Positions 19,035 through 31,149 are shown, counted from the stretch's first letter. The stretch: DNA of 64,000 nt from Microglena sp. YARC (GCA_022414725.1 CM039462.1:58876195-58940194); one strand, 5' to 3'. The notes: generated by a model from the sequence alone, not told the origin. A program made the numbers and translations.

Positions 19035-19725
19035 TACACAGTATTTAAAACTTGAAATGATTACTTAACAAAATAATGCTAATATTCTGACTTCATGTTT
19101 CCTTCTATGTTAACTCAGGATTATTCTCCCAGGGAAGAGGCTTCATTGGTTATTGGGCTTTGCCATTCTACTCGCAGTCCATCAATCTGACTATATCATG
19201 CTTCCAACATTTCTTCAACCGGGTCCTTGAAGAAGAGGGGCAGCTTCCACCGTATTGCTTCTTGCAAATGGACAACACGGCAAAGGACAACAAGAACGCT
19301 TTCATGTTCGCATACTTGTCCTTGCTGGTTGAGATAAACTGGTTTGAGGAGGTGTACGTCCATTTCCTCCCTCCCGGACACACACATAGCAATCTTGACC
19401 AAAAGTACTCTGTGATCTCGCAAGGGTTAAAGAACATGGAAGTGTACACCCTGGACCATCTGATGGGCATTGTTGGTAACTTATTCAAGAGAATGGGCCC
19501 TTACACAAGGCAAGACGTCGTGACCTCTATAGGGAACTTCTCCGCTGTCCTCCTAGACAACGTTTACAAGTTGTTCGGACATGGCACTAGCACCGTCAAA
19601 GGAGTTAATCGCCGTTTACACGCATTCAAGATAATGAAAGGTCCCAACGGGAGAGTCGATAAGAATACTTGATATACTGATATTTACAAATTAAATGCTA
19701 CCGTGCGTGTATGTACTGTCTGCAC

Positions 19726-19892
19726 AATGCTCCCGATTATGCTCGGGAGGAATATGGGTGTGCCATGTCCTCATTGATTTACATGTACAGTCTTCAATAG
19801 AAACTAAATGATACAAAGGAAGTTGTACCTAGGACCTAGGATGTATTATCCAAGGGATGCTCCCGAGTATAGTCGGGAGGAATATGGGTGTC
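19726..19892. repeat. Two inverted, diverged copies of the array hairpin
   Basis: GCTCCCGATTATGCTCGGGAGG at 19728 and GCTCCCGAGTATAGTCGGGAGG at 19859, each followed by AATATGGGTGT. In reverse complement they match the array unit including its CCCATA(G/T)TCCTCCCG context. The loop differs but arm pairing is kept. Confidence 0.65.
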
Positions 19893-21304
19893 CTAAATGA
19901 TTCACTAATATACAATACATGTTTGCACACCAACAATTGCAGGGGTCTATTACAAGGAGTATGACGAGTCAGGATCTTGGAGAGGACAGTGGGACAATGA
20001 CGCTGAACCTATTTACGTCCTCCAAGGCTTCCCACTGGTGGACACCATAACAGTATTTAAGGAAGCCCCCAAGATCAAGATTGAAGAGCTCGAGAATATC
20101 GAGGCAAACTGGGCGGCTGTCTGGAACACTATTCATAACGAGAAGCCCGGAGGTGACGTCCTTGCAGGCCACATGGCCGATGGTCCTGTACAAACCGCCG
20201 GTGACGACCGTGCAGGACCCGTAGCTGATGTCCGTGTACGACACGCAGCGGAGGACCTTCTGGTTCTAGAACCAGCAGCCGATGACCAGCAGCCGATGGA
20301 TGAACCAGCAGCCGATGGCCCATCCCATGCCCAGTCCTTCAAACATATTGCCGAGCGGCTTCGTGAAACTTGGGAAGCCAGCAATAAGTGGTGGATTGAT
20401 TTCTTCAAAGTTGAGAAGAGTTATTGGAGCACTCAACCAGATGATGCTGTGACTGGGGAGTACCCGAAAAGACCAACATTTTGTCGACTTCCCATCGGAG
20501 TTGTCAGCAACCAGTCGTGTTCTGACACAGTCTGAGAAATCAATGGCCAAGCGCTTGATAGCAGCATTGGATGACTTGTCCATGGATGTGTCAGACCTTT
20601 TACCTGCAAGTAACGAGATTGCCAAGACTATGAAGGTTGCACACACTTTGGAGACTAATATGGAAAGGCCAGAGGAGGAGGATGTGTTGTACTTATATTC
20701 TTCACAAGGGACGAAGCCGGATAGAAGAATAGCCTACGAGCCCACTACTGATTTGGTTGTTGGTCATGTCGCTGTGGTCAAGGTACAAATGGATGACTCT
20801 AGCGGATTGAGAGGATGGGACGTGGTGGAGGTCAAATCACTACCAGTGAATGGAGAAGTGGAATGTGTGTATTTAAAGCCCTTGTACTCTGGGGCTCAGA
20901 AGTTGGTGTACACTGAAACACAATACCCAACTTGGCCAGAAGATTGGATGGACCACAAGCTTGTGCCTATTACCGTGGGGGTTAGGAGAAAAGCAACATG
21001 GACGGGCGATATTCCCATTGACGCATTTCAATTTAGCTGCGAACCCACCAAGGGTATGAAGATCCAGAGAAAGTACCACACAAGCATGCTCCTAGCTTGT
21101 CAATCCATTGAGAAGGACACCAGGGCAGAGGCTGTGCAATCGGATGGAGACAATGCAGACATTGCTGAGGAGGAGGAGATGGAGGAGGAGGAAGATGGGG
21201 ATGGGGACATGGAGGAGGAGAAGGAGGAGGAAGAGGAGGACGAGGAGGGGGGGGGAGGAGGAGGAGTAAGATGTTTGACACATAGCCGTTTTTTACTAAA
21301 TTAG

Positions 21305-21604
21305 AAAAATTAAATGAATTATACTTACGATTTTTATTGTAAGATGTAAAAGCTGAATTCTGCCTGCCGCCTTATAACCGTCCGCTTTCCCTTTATTTCT
21401 TACATTATAATTGTAAGACACGAATTGATGTTAACACCTTTTGTTACAAAATATGGCATTTGAACGTTGTAACATTCGCAATCTGTACGTTTCTCCGTCT
21501 TTCAAGCTCATTTCAAGCATATTTTGTCAAAATTGACTACAATCTTACGTTTTTTATCTTAAGATTGAATTTGAAAAGCATCAAAAGACCCCCAAAAAGT
21601 GATT
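21305..21604. other. AT-rich 3' flank of the DUF7869 gene
   Basis: No gene. Several TGTAA-type motifs (ATTGTAAGATGTAA, AATTGTAAGACA, GATTGTAAGATTGG) are present; TGTAA is the usual polyadenylation signal in green algae. The stretch joins directly to an ATGGGCG-family terminus. Confidence 0.4.
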
Positions 21605-21654
21605 GTAAGATTGGAAATCCGTTCGGAAGCAGGAACGCCCATTTAATTGCGGTA
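21605..21654. mobile_element. Single ATGGGCG-family terminus at the truncated end of the RCC1 gene
   Basis: Reverse complement reads ATGGGCGTTCCTGCTTCCGA followed by ACGGATTTCC, very like the MITE termini. It sits exactly where the RCC1 reading (WIPQL) ceases to look like RCC1, so it appears to mark the edge of inserted DNA. No matching terminus was found near 17236. Confidence 0.55.
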
Positions 21655-24600
21655 TCCATGCAGCGCCACTCGAAACGATCGTTTGTCCATTACCACGATC
21701 GCCAAAAGTAACGATACGATCGCTCGACACATGCAATGCAGTATGTTTCAAACCACAAGCTGCACGCAAAGGCGTTGCAGGTGTAGGCATATCTGTCACT
21801 ACACCAAATGCATTGATACCCACACCACTCCCGAATCCAGTAGATCGACCCAATTGTCCGACATCGTTCAGACCTGCTGTGTAAACTTTTCCAGATTCGC
21901 TACATACAACGACTGTATGATCACCTCCAAGAGCGACATGTGTCGCTTTGGCAAAGTCCAATAAGGACACATCCACGATTGTGGGTACATCTCTATAAGA
22001 AGTATCACCCAATCCCAATTTGCCTAGTATACCCAAACCCCAGACACGCAAAGTACCTGAGCCATCGATGGAAGCAGCATGAGATGTACCTGCCGCAATC
22101 TGTTTTATACTTACCAATCCACTTATAAGGGTAGGTGTGAATGTGGATGTTGCAACAATACTCATTCCAACACCTAATTGTCCACTCGCATTGTTACCGA
22201 ATGCCATGACCGTATCGTCAGCATTGCGTACGAATGTGAACCCGTTTCCACATGCGACTTCGACTGCATTCGTGATACTAACGACTTTAGTGGGAACGCT
22301 CACTACAGCACCAGCTGTATTCGTTCCGCATTGACCATATGTATTATTACCCCAGCACCAGACTTCACCGCTTTGTAAAGCGATCGCGCTGTGCGTAACA
22401 CTCTCTGCTGAACTGATGATGACACTTCCAAAACTTCCAACACCAACATCGACGGGAATGTACCTATCGATCGCCGTATTATCGCCGATCTGACGGGAAG
22501 CATTCGTGCCTACCACCATGAGGGAGGAACTGGAGGTAACGCCGATATTCGTTAGCAATTTGTGAGAACCAAGACCGGTCGATAAGACACGAGGATGGTA
22601 GTCACGCGCGGTCTTGTCGATTAAGAGAGGGACTGATGAATTAGTTGTACTATTATTTCCGAGCTGGCCGTATATGTTGTGTCCCCCTGCGTGCACACGT
22701 CCCGTCGAGTCAAGAGCAAGCGTGTGATATTGACCGCACGCAATGGCCACGACCGTTTTACCGACAAGAGATCCGAAACTCGAGACATCGATCGGCACTA
22801 ATGAAGTAGTGCCAGTATTATTTCCTAGCTGGCCTTGGGCGTTGTATCCCCATGCGTGCACGCGTCCCGTAGAGTCAAGGGCAAGCGTGGAATAGTAGCC
22901 GCACGAAAAGGCCACGATCGTTTTACCGACAAGAGATCCGAAACTAGATACATCGATCGGGACTGGTGATCGAGTGTAAGTATTATTTCCGAGCTGGCTG
23001 AAGCCGTTCCATCCCCATGCGTGCACGCGTCCCGTCGAGTCAAGGGCAAGCGTGTGATTGCCGCCGCCCGCAATGGCCACGATCGTTTTACTGACAAGAG
23101 ATCCAAAACTCGAGACATCGATCGGAACTAATGAATCAGTGGTATTGTTTCTTCCTAGCTGGCCGTTAATGTTGCTTCCCCATGCGTGCACGCGTCCCGT
23201 CGAGTCAAGGGCAAGCGTGTGATTGCCGCCGCCCGCAATGTCCACGATCGTTTTACTGACAAGAGATCCGAAACTCGATACATCGATCGGGACATTTGAT
23301 TTAGTGGTTGTATTATTTCCGAGATTGCCTCCGCCGTTGTCTCCCCATGCGTGCACGCGTCCCGTCGAGTCAAGGGCCATCGTGTGAGCGTTGCCGCCCG
23401 CAATGGCCACGATCGTTTTACCGACAAGAGATCCGAAACTAGATACATCGATCGGGACTGGTGATTGAGTGGTAGTATAATTATTTCCGAGCTGGCCGGT
23501 ACCGTTGTATCCCCATGCGTGCATGAGTCCTGTCGAGTCTAGGGCAAGTGTGTGATTGGCGCCGCCCGCAATGGCCACAATCCGTCTTCCTTCCTTCATC
23601 AGGCGTGAAACGGGTCTGAACGTGCTTTTGTTAATTATAGTTTCATCTCCGAGCTGACCATTATTATTCCTACCTGTAATGAACAACACTCCGTCCGAAT
23701 CAATGTATGCAGATGAATATGTAGAACATCCAATCCCCAACGTTTTCTTGAACGTTCCGTCATGATTACGGTTCGGGGACCATCGCGTCGTCACATTGGG
23801 ATTGTTATCACCCACCTGTCCGTATGCATTATCACCAAACGCGATCAACGCATTGTTTCCGGTAAAGTTAAATACCAAAGGATCCGGTGTGGTCGAGATC
23901 ACCGTATGGTTCCTGCCGCATGCGATATCGTAGCCCGCATATCCCACAAGTTGTGTCGGTGTCAACGATTCTGTGGTGGTCTCTCCTAAACCCAATTGAC
24001 CCTTATCATTGGCACCGAACACGAAGATGGTGCTGTCATTTTTTATTAAGGCCGAATGGTTGAAGCCTGCAGAGATCTCGACCGACAAACCGTTTTTAGA
24101 GCCTGCGCCTCCGCCTGCTAGCACCTGTACAACCGACGTCACAGGAGACGTCTTATTTCCCTGTCCCAATTGACCACGATCGTTACGCCCTACACCTAGC
24201 ACCTGCCCATCATAGCACGTGAAGAGCGTATGTTCGTGTCCACATGCAACATCTACCACATTCGAGAGCGAGGGGATGATACCCAATGAATTGGCATGTT
24301 GAACGAGTGTAGTAGATGTACCACATTGTCCCTGATCGTTCTTTCCACAAGGGTAGGCGCTACCGTTGTTTAAGAGGACAACCGAGTGGTACCCCCCGGC
24401 AGAGATGGAGCGTGCGGGCACATTGCTACCGTCAGGCATGAGCATGGGCACGATATTGGAATTGATCACCACATTGGCTGAGGATGCGCCTCTTCCCAGC
24501 TGTCCGTTAGCATCGCTTCCTGCACTCACAACGACTCCATTCGATGTCAGATACATGGAGTGTGTGTAACCTGCAGCAACAGCAATCGCATTTGAAACGC

Positions 24601-25570
24601 CTGCTACAATACTAAAGTTTGATGTAGTCACAGTCGAACCTATACCCAACTGTCCGTTGTCGTTCAGACCGGTAGAGATAGCGGTACCGTCTGTGCGAAC
24701 GCAGAGGGTGAAGCCTTCGCCACATGCTACCAACGACGCATTATTGATGCCTGGCACCTTGGTGGGTACTGTGATAGTGTTGGACGTGTGGCCTAGACCC
24801 AGTTGCCCATAGTCGTTGCGACCGTATACGAACAGCTCGCCATTGCGTACATAGCCCGAGTGGTCTTGCGCCGCGCCTGTGAATAGATAGGCGGATTCGG
24901 TATTTGTCAATGGTTGAGGGTAGACACGTCGGGGAATGACGTAATTGGCCAAGTAATTCCAAGAGTATTCGTCGATGTTCATTCCGCCGCTACTGAATAC
25001 CTCTGTACCTTTGTATATATTGGCAGTTTCGGAGATGCGCAAGTTGCCCCTGAGAAGGATATCGCCATTGCTATCGAGGGACCCGATGCCGTACGTCTGA
25101 TTGGAAGCTGATACGGCACTATCGTATGCTGATTTGACCGCTGCAGAACTGGCTGCGACATTGCTACTTGTGGAAGTGACAATACTTGAGATGGCCGTTC
25201 CTCCGAGTGTGTTAAATGTAGCAGATGTTCCATAGATATCTGTTACATACAGTTTTGCGAACTTCTTTGTTACTGTTCCTAATTCTGAGACATAGTCGTT
25301 GAGATGCACGATATTTGAAGATGTTGTGATTTGCGTATTGGCTTGTAAATTGGAAGATGATGCAATGAGCGTATTATATGCTCCTGCAGCAAATCCTATG
25401 ACATTACTTGATGCATTGAACATTCCTGTGTCTGTATCTTGTTCAAATGACATCGATGGTGATTCTTTAACACCTGGACGCGTTCGCACTCCTTTAATGG
25501 GTGCATTATCGCTATGTAAGATGTTTGATGTCGACTGTGATTTCGCATAGATTTCAGACAATCGGATCAT
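21654..25570 (-). pseudogene. N-terminal part of a large RCC1-repeat virion-like protein, C-terminally truncated
   Basis: ATG 25570 (MIRLSEIYAKSQ) is preferred over the upstream in-frame ATG because CTATATAAA directly precedes it. The first 240 residues resemble phage/giant-virus fibre N-termini (SFEQDTDTGMFNASSNVIGFAAG, close to the start of the gene at 58628). About 1060 residues of RCC1 blades follow (HTLALDSTGRVHAWG, GQLGxNxT), seven nearly identical in the centre. RCC1 blades form a seven-bladed propeller used for protein or chromatin binding. The frame runs on to a stop at 21581 only through mobile-element sequence. The missing C-terminus matches the fragment at 15560-17236. Confidence 0.75.
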
Positions 25571-25633
25571 TTTATATAGGGGTATCTGTAATCGGTAATG
25601 AGAAAAACATGGAATCTGACACGCTGTGCCTAC

Positions 25634-25715
25634 AGTCGGCGGAACAGTAAAATAAAACATATCAGATGGAAATAAATGTACAACATCGCCGTTAGAAAAT
25701 TGGCGTTAAGAATGG
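25634..25715. repeat. Dispersed intergenic motif, copy 1
   Basis: CTACAGTCGG(C/T)GGAACAGTAAAAT, then AAATAAATGTACAACATCGC and CGTTAGAAAATTGGC. The same string is at 52928-52990, partly at 49150-49175 and 62517-62540. All are beyond or between genes. Confidence 0.5.
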
Positions 25716-25925
25716 TCGCTTACTTTTGGGTGTGTTAAAAACTTCTGTGTTTACGAACATCAGTCGTGTTTGAAGATGAATGAATGGACTAATGGGGGGC
25801 TGCTAAAGCCACCTTGGTGTGTGTGAAGATGAATGAATGGACGAACAGGGGGGCTGCCTGAGAAAGAGTAAGATAAACACCGGTCAACAAGACTTCTCAC
25901 TCACCTCACTCAACACCCCACCATA

Positions 25926-26013
25926 CAGCTAGGGACATTTGATATTGGGACACCTTATATTTTGGGGATTCTGAAAAGTTGACCAATTCAAGATTTGTAA
26001 CCGATCTTGTCAA
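25926..26013 (+). repeat. Left terminal inverted repeat of the 6.8-kb element
   Basis: 88 bases, inverse of 32659-32746 except CCTTATATT against CCTTCTATT. It also encodes the last residues (DKIGYKS) and the stop of the transposase on the minus strand. Confidence 0.9.
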
Positions 26014-26935
26014 TACAGATACTGTCTTCAGGTGATTGACACAAAAAATTCAAGGCATCTAAAGACACTGAATTTACATGTTCAAAGTACCCTGAAAAGT
26101 CAAACTGATGGCTAACATCGTGCGCATCAATAATCCTTTTCAAAGCGTTACTGTAATCAAATATATCTGCTACATCTGGAATTATTGGGCACATGCAGCG
26201 ATATTTTTGCTTGAGCAAACTAAAGACATTCTCAATAGCGTTAAACTCTGGACTGTAAGGAGGTACACAGAGTGGTCGTATTCCTACAGAATCGAACATA
26301 GAAATCGTCTCCTTTGAATGATGGAACTGGATATTGTCAAGGACAGCGACTGTACCCCGCTGTACATGTAACTCAGATACAAACTGTACAAAGTCGACTT
26401 TCTTGCAATTGTGATCAAGGATCTTGTAATGAACGATACCTTTAGCAGAAACGGCAGCAATTAGTGTCAATTTGGACATTCGCAATGTCCTAGAAATTTG
26501 GATATTTAAACGTTTGCCGCGTTGACAGTACCCTCTGCGACAAGTGTCACCAATGTAAAAACCAGCCTCATCGATAATTAACAAATCCGATGTCGGAACG
26601 GCTAAATACTCCTTACAAAAACGGTCGACAGAAGATTTGTGGTCAGTCTTGTGCCGAACTGTTTTGTATGCGCGCTTGCGGGTGTAACCAAGTTTGCGTG
26701 TGTAGCGTCCACAAGTTTTTGGAGACATCTTGACAGAGGACAGAGAAGTCACACCCTCTGCAAGCTGAGACATTGTCAAGAAGGGATTGGAGTCAATCAG
26801 TTGTTTTATAGCAGCCTTGATATCTTCTGTAATGACACTCACCCTTTTCTTCCGATGATGTTTTATATTGGCTTTGGTGACCCAACGTTGGAGTGATGAT
26901 TTTGATACTTTGTACAGCAAACTAACTTTCCTCAA
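25988..26935 (-). CDS. IS630/Tc1-mariner DDE transposase
   Basis: 315 residues, complete. N-terminal helix-turn-helix region (LYKVSKSSLQRWVTKANI, then MSQLAEGVTS, SPKTCGRYTRKLGYTRKRAYK), followed by the RNase H-like catalytic core: first acidic residue in LLIIDEAGFYIG, second in AVLDNIQFHHS, third in VPPYSPEFNAIENVFSLLKQKY. It would cut at the terminal repeats and insert at TA. The C-terminal codons lie inside the left terminal repeat. Frame intact and all three acidic residues present, so it may be functional. Divergent from the Fanzor gene, 68 bases between starts. Confidence 0.85.
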   Translation of the reverse strand: MRKVSLLYKVSKSSLQRWVTKANIKHHRKKRVSVITEDIKAAIKQLIDSNPFLTMSQLAEGVTSLSSVKMSPKTCGRYTRKLGYTRKRAYKTVRHKTDHKSSVDRFCKEYLAVPTSDLLIIDEAGFYIGDTCRRGYCQRGKRLNIQISRTLRMSKLTLIAAVSAKGIVHYKILDHNCKKVDFVQFVSELHVQRGTVAVLDNIQFHHSKETISMFDSVGIRPLCVPPYSPEFNAIENVFSLLKQKYRCMCPIIPDVADIFDYSNALKRIIDAHDVSHQFDFSGYFEHVNSVSLDALNFLCQSPEDSICIDKIGYKS

Positions 26936-27003
26936 ACTACGATTATAGTATTTGTAGTGAACATAACATCAGCGTCGTCAAGAAGACGCTTAATTCTCTG
27001 TGC

Positions 27004-28938
27004 ATGGATGTATCGAGGCATCAGATCTCCTCAAGGATACAAAGCATGGTACTCTTAATCAACCACGCAGTTGCAGAGGCATACTTATTCGCAAACTTTC
27101 ATATCACAAGATGCCTCGATGATGGAGACTTTGACGTCAAGCAGTTGCCACACCTGGATCGGAACTTTTATTACAGGTGCCTCCTTGCGGTATCGACCTC
27201 CAATGTTCGAAAGGATACTCTGGGCCAGAGCTTCAATGATACCATGGTTGCTTTCGACGCCCTAAGACCTGCAGGATACGTGAAGGTGGACGTTCGTCCT
27301 TGGGGACAAGTAATCGCAGACGTCTCAATACAAATGGCGACGATGGCGTGCAACAGCGTCTGGGCAAACGTGGACAGGGTCGTTATCAAGTACCTGCGCT
27401 TGAAACATCCCTCTCTGAAGAAACATTTCAAGAAGATTGTCAAAGCGGTGGTCCAGTACCCAGAATCGAAAATCGACACAATCATCCCAGAGGGCCTCGT
27501 GCATGCGATCCACATCAAAGAGGTTGTCAGTCACTTGAGGGCTCTCTTTCCGCTGCCAAGAGGGAAGCAGTTCAACACTAGAGCGCACCTGACAATGCGA
27601 TTGTTCCATCACGTGCTTACAGAGTTGGGAGAGGTCGGACGAGTGGATCCGAAAGATAAAAAAACAAGAAAAAGTCACCCCCGTCTGTTCAGTATCCTTC
27701 CTCGCAAGAACGGCTTCACAATTTTGTACGTCCCGATATCTTCCATGACTTTCATGAAGCTTCTCAGCATGGGTGATTCGCCACTCGAGAGCGTCTCTGG
27801 CGATGGACGTTACGAGAACCATACAATGCTGTGGCGATAGTACTTTAATGTCCAAGGTCTTGAGACGAAAAGGTCTCGCTTTGACAACCGAATCCTCAGC
27901 GACGGTAAAGGGGTATCCGTCCAAATGAAGCAGAAGGGTAAAGAAGAGGTCGTTGAAGAAGGAGAAAACGCAGGCTATCCAAAGGACGCAAATATCGTAG
28001 AGTGCAAGGACGCAGTGGGTGCGCTGCGTGTCGGAGTAGACCCTGGAATGACAGATATCGTCACGGTAGCATCTTCTGCAGGTCGCATCGAGTCTTTCAG
28101 CTCGGCTCGCTTTAGCGAAGTTGCTGGGTACAATACAAGCAAGCGTCGCACCTACAAATGGAATGACGAGACTCAAGACCTCGTGAAGTCCATTCCATCG
28201 CCTAATACAAGCAACATGTCCGACCTGCAGGACCATGTCAGAGCTTATCTCAAAGCGCTCCCGATCCTCCTACAACACAGAGCCAACAAAGGCTACCGAT
28301 CTATGCGATTCTTTCAATACGTTGGTAAACAGAAGACGATTGAAAAGGTATGCGATGTGATTGCACCAAGGGCACAGACGACCGTTGTTGGCTTCGGCAA
28401 CTGGTCCAACCAAGGGTATGGTATCAGTCGTTCATGTTCTGGGCCCATCAAAGAGATCAGGAGGTGCCTCTCACGTCGTAAGAATGTTTTGTTCAAAAAC
28501 GTCGACGAACGCAACACTTCTTGTAAATGTCACGGCTGCTTCCAGAGGCTTGTCAACATGAAGGCAGACAGCGTTGTCTGGCGCGGAGTTTGCAAAGAGT
28601 CCCCAATCGACGGGTCTATAACTGTTGATAAGCAGAAGATGGTGGTGAAGAACGTCAAGGTCCACAAAGTACTGCACTGTAGAGACAGTGTCAAAAGCGC
28701 ATCATCCAATGTGCGCTGTGGTGCAATCTGGAACCGAGACGTGAACGCTGCCAAGAACCTTCTTCTGCTTCTGACAACGTGGATGGACGGGAGAGAGCGA
28801 CCTGAGGCATTCTGTGTTCCCTCGCCTCCCCCCAAAACCACAGTTTCCATCGAGGCGAGTGTGAGCGCTAAACCGACCGACCCACATGGGTTTGTCAGCA
28901 GCTTGCCTTGTTATCCTTTAGGCCAGCTTAAATGCTGA
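27004..28938 (+). pseudogene. Fanzor (eukaryotic TnpB-like RNA-guided nuclease), one in-frame TAG
   Basis: A 645-codon frame from ATG 27004 with one TAG at 27838-27840; both sides are in the same frame. N-terminal half: helical region with FNTRAHLTMRLFHHVL and TILYVPISSMTFMKLL, as in Fanzor proteins. C-terminal half: RuvC-I RVGVDPGMTDIVTV (Asp), the alternative catalytic Glu in NVDERNTSCKCHGC which also opens the zinc finger, second zinc ligands around LHCRDS and VRCGAIW, and RuvC-III WNRDVNAAKNLL (Asp). Fanzors are TnpB relatives that cut DNA guided by an RNA from the element end. All catalytic residues are visible; only the TAG (possibly CAG or TAC before) breaks it. Divergent from the transposase within the same inverted repeats. 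Confidence 0.8.
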
Positions 28939-28939
28939 A

Positions 28940-29149
28940 ATACAGAGATGAAGGGCAAAAATATGTACTCGCCTTTAGCTGATCTACCCATTGGGTTCAA
29001 GGGTCACCGGTAGGGTGTCCCACAAATTGCGTCTCCGACTGTACGTACGAGTATGTTGTTCCTTGGGTTTGTTTGAGGTCTTGGTATTACTTGGCGACAC
29101 CAAAGCAGAATGGAAATCTTCATCTGTATAAATTCAAATACATGTACTG
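28940..29149. other. Gap between Fanzor and virion-like gene
   Basis: 210 bases with no gene. This is where a Fanzor guide RNA would be expected on the 3' side; I see GGGTCACCGGTAGGGTGTCC but no clear fold. Confidence 0.3.
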
Positions 29150-30832
29150 TTAAGTATTAATTGAATATATAAAAGCCACCGCCGTACCAGATGTGATCGT
29201 CACTGAGTTATTGAATAGTCCGGAATAGGCAGTATCCGCGCTATCATAGTTCTGTATACCCCACCCAGTGTTGATTTGAAGACCAGGACCGGGTGAGTTT
29301 CCGTCAAGGTTTCCCTGTATCGCGGCGCCCCAAATACCATCATCTTGAGACACATATACCCGATTTGCAAACGTTGCGTAATTTAACGAGTTGCTGAAGC
29401 ACCACTTTCTGACAGATGAATCACTTGTGAAAATTAGCCCTCCGGTTGCATTGAACACATTAAACGTGTATGTGGCGCCATAGTTTGTGGTGTTGGCTTT
29501 GTTAAAGAAAGAGTCGAAGCTGTTTGTTCCGTCCGTGAACGTCCATTCGATCGTGAATTGTTGCACGTCGTTAAGGAAGTACATGCCGTACAGCTTTGTG
29601 AAAGTGACCGCAAGCTTCTCGGTGTTAAACTGCCCTACACCCGTTATCAGGGTCGTTTTTGTTAGTCGTTCGGCTAACGCTCCGACTGTGGGTGTGGCAA
29701 ACAGAGTCCCCCCTAAGAGCTCAATTGATGTTTTAGCTGTGTTGACCACCGGTGACAGTGACGCAATAAAGCGACTCGAAACACCAAACCCTATCTCTGT
29801 CACATTCAAGCTATCAAAGTCAGAGTATTTACCATATCCCGAAGTAACCGTCCCACCAGACATGAACCAATTACCGTTGGTGTGGTTAAATGACGATGTT
29901 CTTGTGCCCAGAGGGAGCTTGTATAGAATATTCCAGACGTTGTTGCCCCACCCTTATATGTAACCGTCAAGTTCTTGTGTGCCCATTGAGCCACCGCTCG
30001 ATGCGTTTTCCCCGCCAAAGTAACCAGATGTCTTATATCTACCGTCGAAATCAAGGTTTTGGTCATGCGTGAAATTGAACACGACCCAATCCGCTCCGTC
30101 TGCTTGGCCATCACCTTGTATCACCCTCGCACGATTGTACAGTGAGAAAAAATCTGTTCCATTGTTTTGCCCCCCTACATAGTATAGCGTATCGTGCCCC
30201 CCAGACCATAAACTATTATTGTTGTTGGTGGATGTGTTTGCCACCCCGAATGACTGCAAATAGTTGAGCACTGTGCGCGGACCACCAGGTATGAAGGCAT
30301 ACACAAATGCGTTATTCACTCCTGTAAACCATGGGATGATCTTAGTCGTCGTCATCATCGTGAACGTCTTGGATACGGGGATCGCGCCAGGTCCCGTGGC
30401 AGTGACCGTGATACTGTTGTTTACTCTCGTGCCTGCCGTCGCCGTGATGACGCCCGTTGAGGAGTTTATCGTCACGCCTGTGGGGATGCCCGTCATCGTC
30501 CATGTTACGGTGCCATAGTTGGACGAGCTAACGAGGTAGCTCGCCATCAAAAACGTAACATTCGCTGACGTGTTCGTGCCGGTCAGCGTGGGGATCGTGT
30601 TGAGTACCGGTGTTTTGATCTTGTAAGCGCCATAGAAATCGCTCATCTTGATGTTGTAATTATTAGATGGCACGTTGGGTGCGGCAGCATTTGCTCCCAC
30701 CGCCGCAAGCACGCCGTATGCTCCGCCTCTGCGGTATTCTGATAGCTTCAGATTCTGTCCCGCTGCGGCCATTTGACCGAACTGTGTAGCGAGGTCTGAT
30801 AATTTGATCGGTCCTGAGTTTTGCAACACCAT
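29150..30832 (-). pseudogene. Virion/tail-like structural protein, one in-frame TAA
   Basis: 560-codon frame from ATG 30832 with a TAA at 29954-29956 (after QELDGYI); the same frame stays open after it (GWGNNVWNILYKL) to the end at 29150. N-terminus carries three LSD/LSE/MSD boxes (GPIKLSDLATQFG, LKLSEYRRGG, IKMSDFYGA), a pattern of phage and giant-virus virion proteins. Residues about 75-155 look like an Ig-like He_PIG domain (PTLTGTNTSANVTF, GIPTGVTINSSTGVITATAG). The rest is Gly/Asn/Thr-rich beta sequence, as in adhesins. It lies inside the 6.8-kb transposon, an unusual place for a structural gene. Confidence 0.6.
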
Positions 30833-31149
30833 TCTGTTTTACAACGCCATTATAAAAGTGCTCTCACAATCGCAAGGCTGGTTCTTGGGTAACTTGGTTC
30901 CTACCGAGCGCAATCATGAAAAAGTATGGGGGGCGTTGGGCACTACATTCTGATGGTGGCAGAAGCAGCAGCGACGGCAACCGGGAGAAGCATCACTTGG
31001 AGAGGTTCTTTTTTCGCCCTGGGGGGAGTTAGACGGAACTTCTCGTACGCCACCTTGAGTGCGATGCACGCTGGAACGTTTTCCACGGAAATGACTGCCT
31101 TGAAAACAGTATCAAGAATCGATATGTTGTTCAGAAGTGGATTCTAGAG

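Larger units (their letters stand above)
18860..21304 (+). pseudogene. DUF7869-type eukaryotic gene with intron-like gaps and a frameshift
   Basis: Coding blocks on the plus strand: about 18862-18979 (SADAMDNKKTNLPQSRHF), 19119-19670 (LFSQGRGFIGYWALPFYSQ, LQMDNTAKDNKNAF, FLPPGHTHSNLDQKYS), about 19945-20480 (VYYKEYDESGSWRGQWDND) and 20483-21304 with a long acidic tail. The QxDNxxxxNKN and FLPxGHTHxxxDQ motifs are those of DUF7869, common in algae and oomycetes, often in mobile-element-like genes. GTGAGT near 18980 and TTAACTCAG near 19118 look like splice sites, but exact junctions are unresolved and one pairing would create a stop. One extra base near 20483 shifts the frame (PTFCRLP instead of FVDFPSELS). 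The gaps hold the hairpin repeat seen in the array at 17352. Confidence 0.5.
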
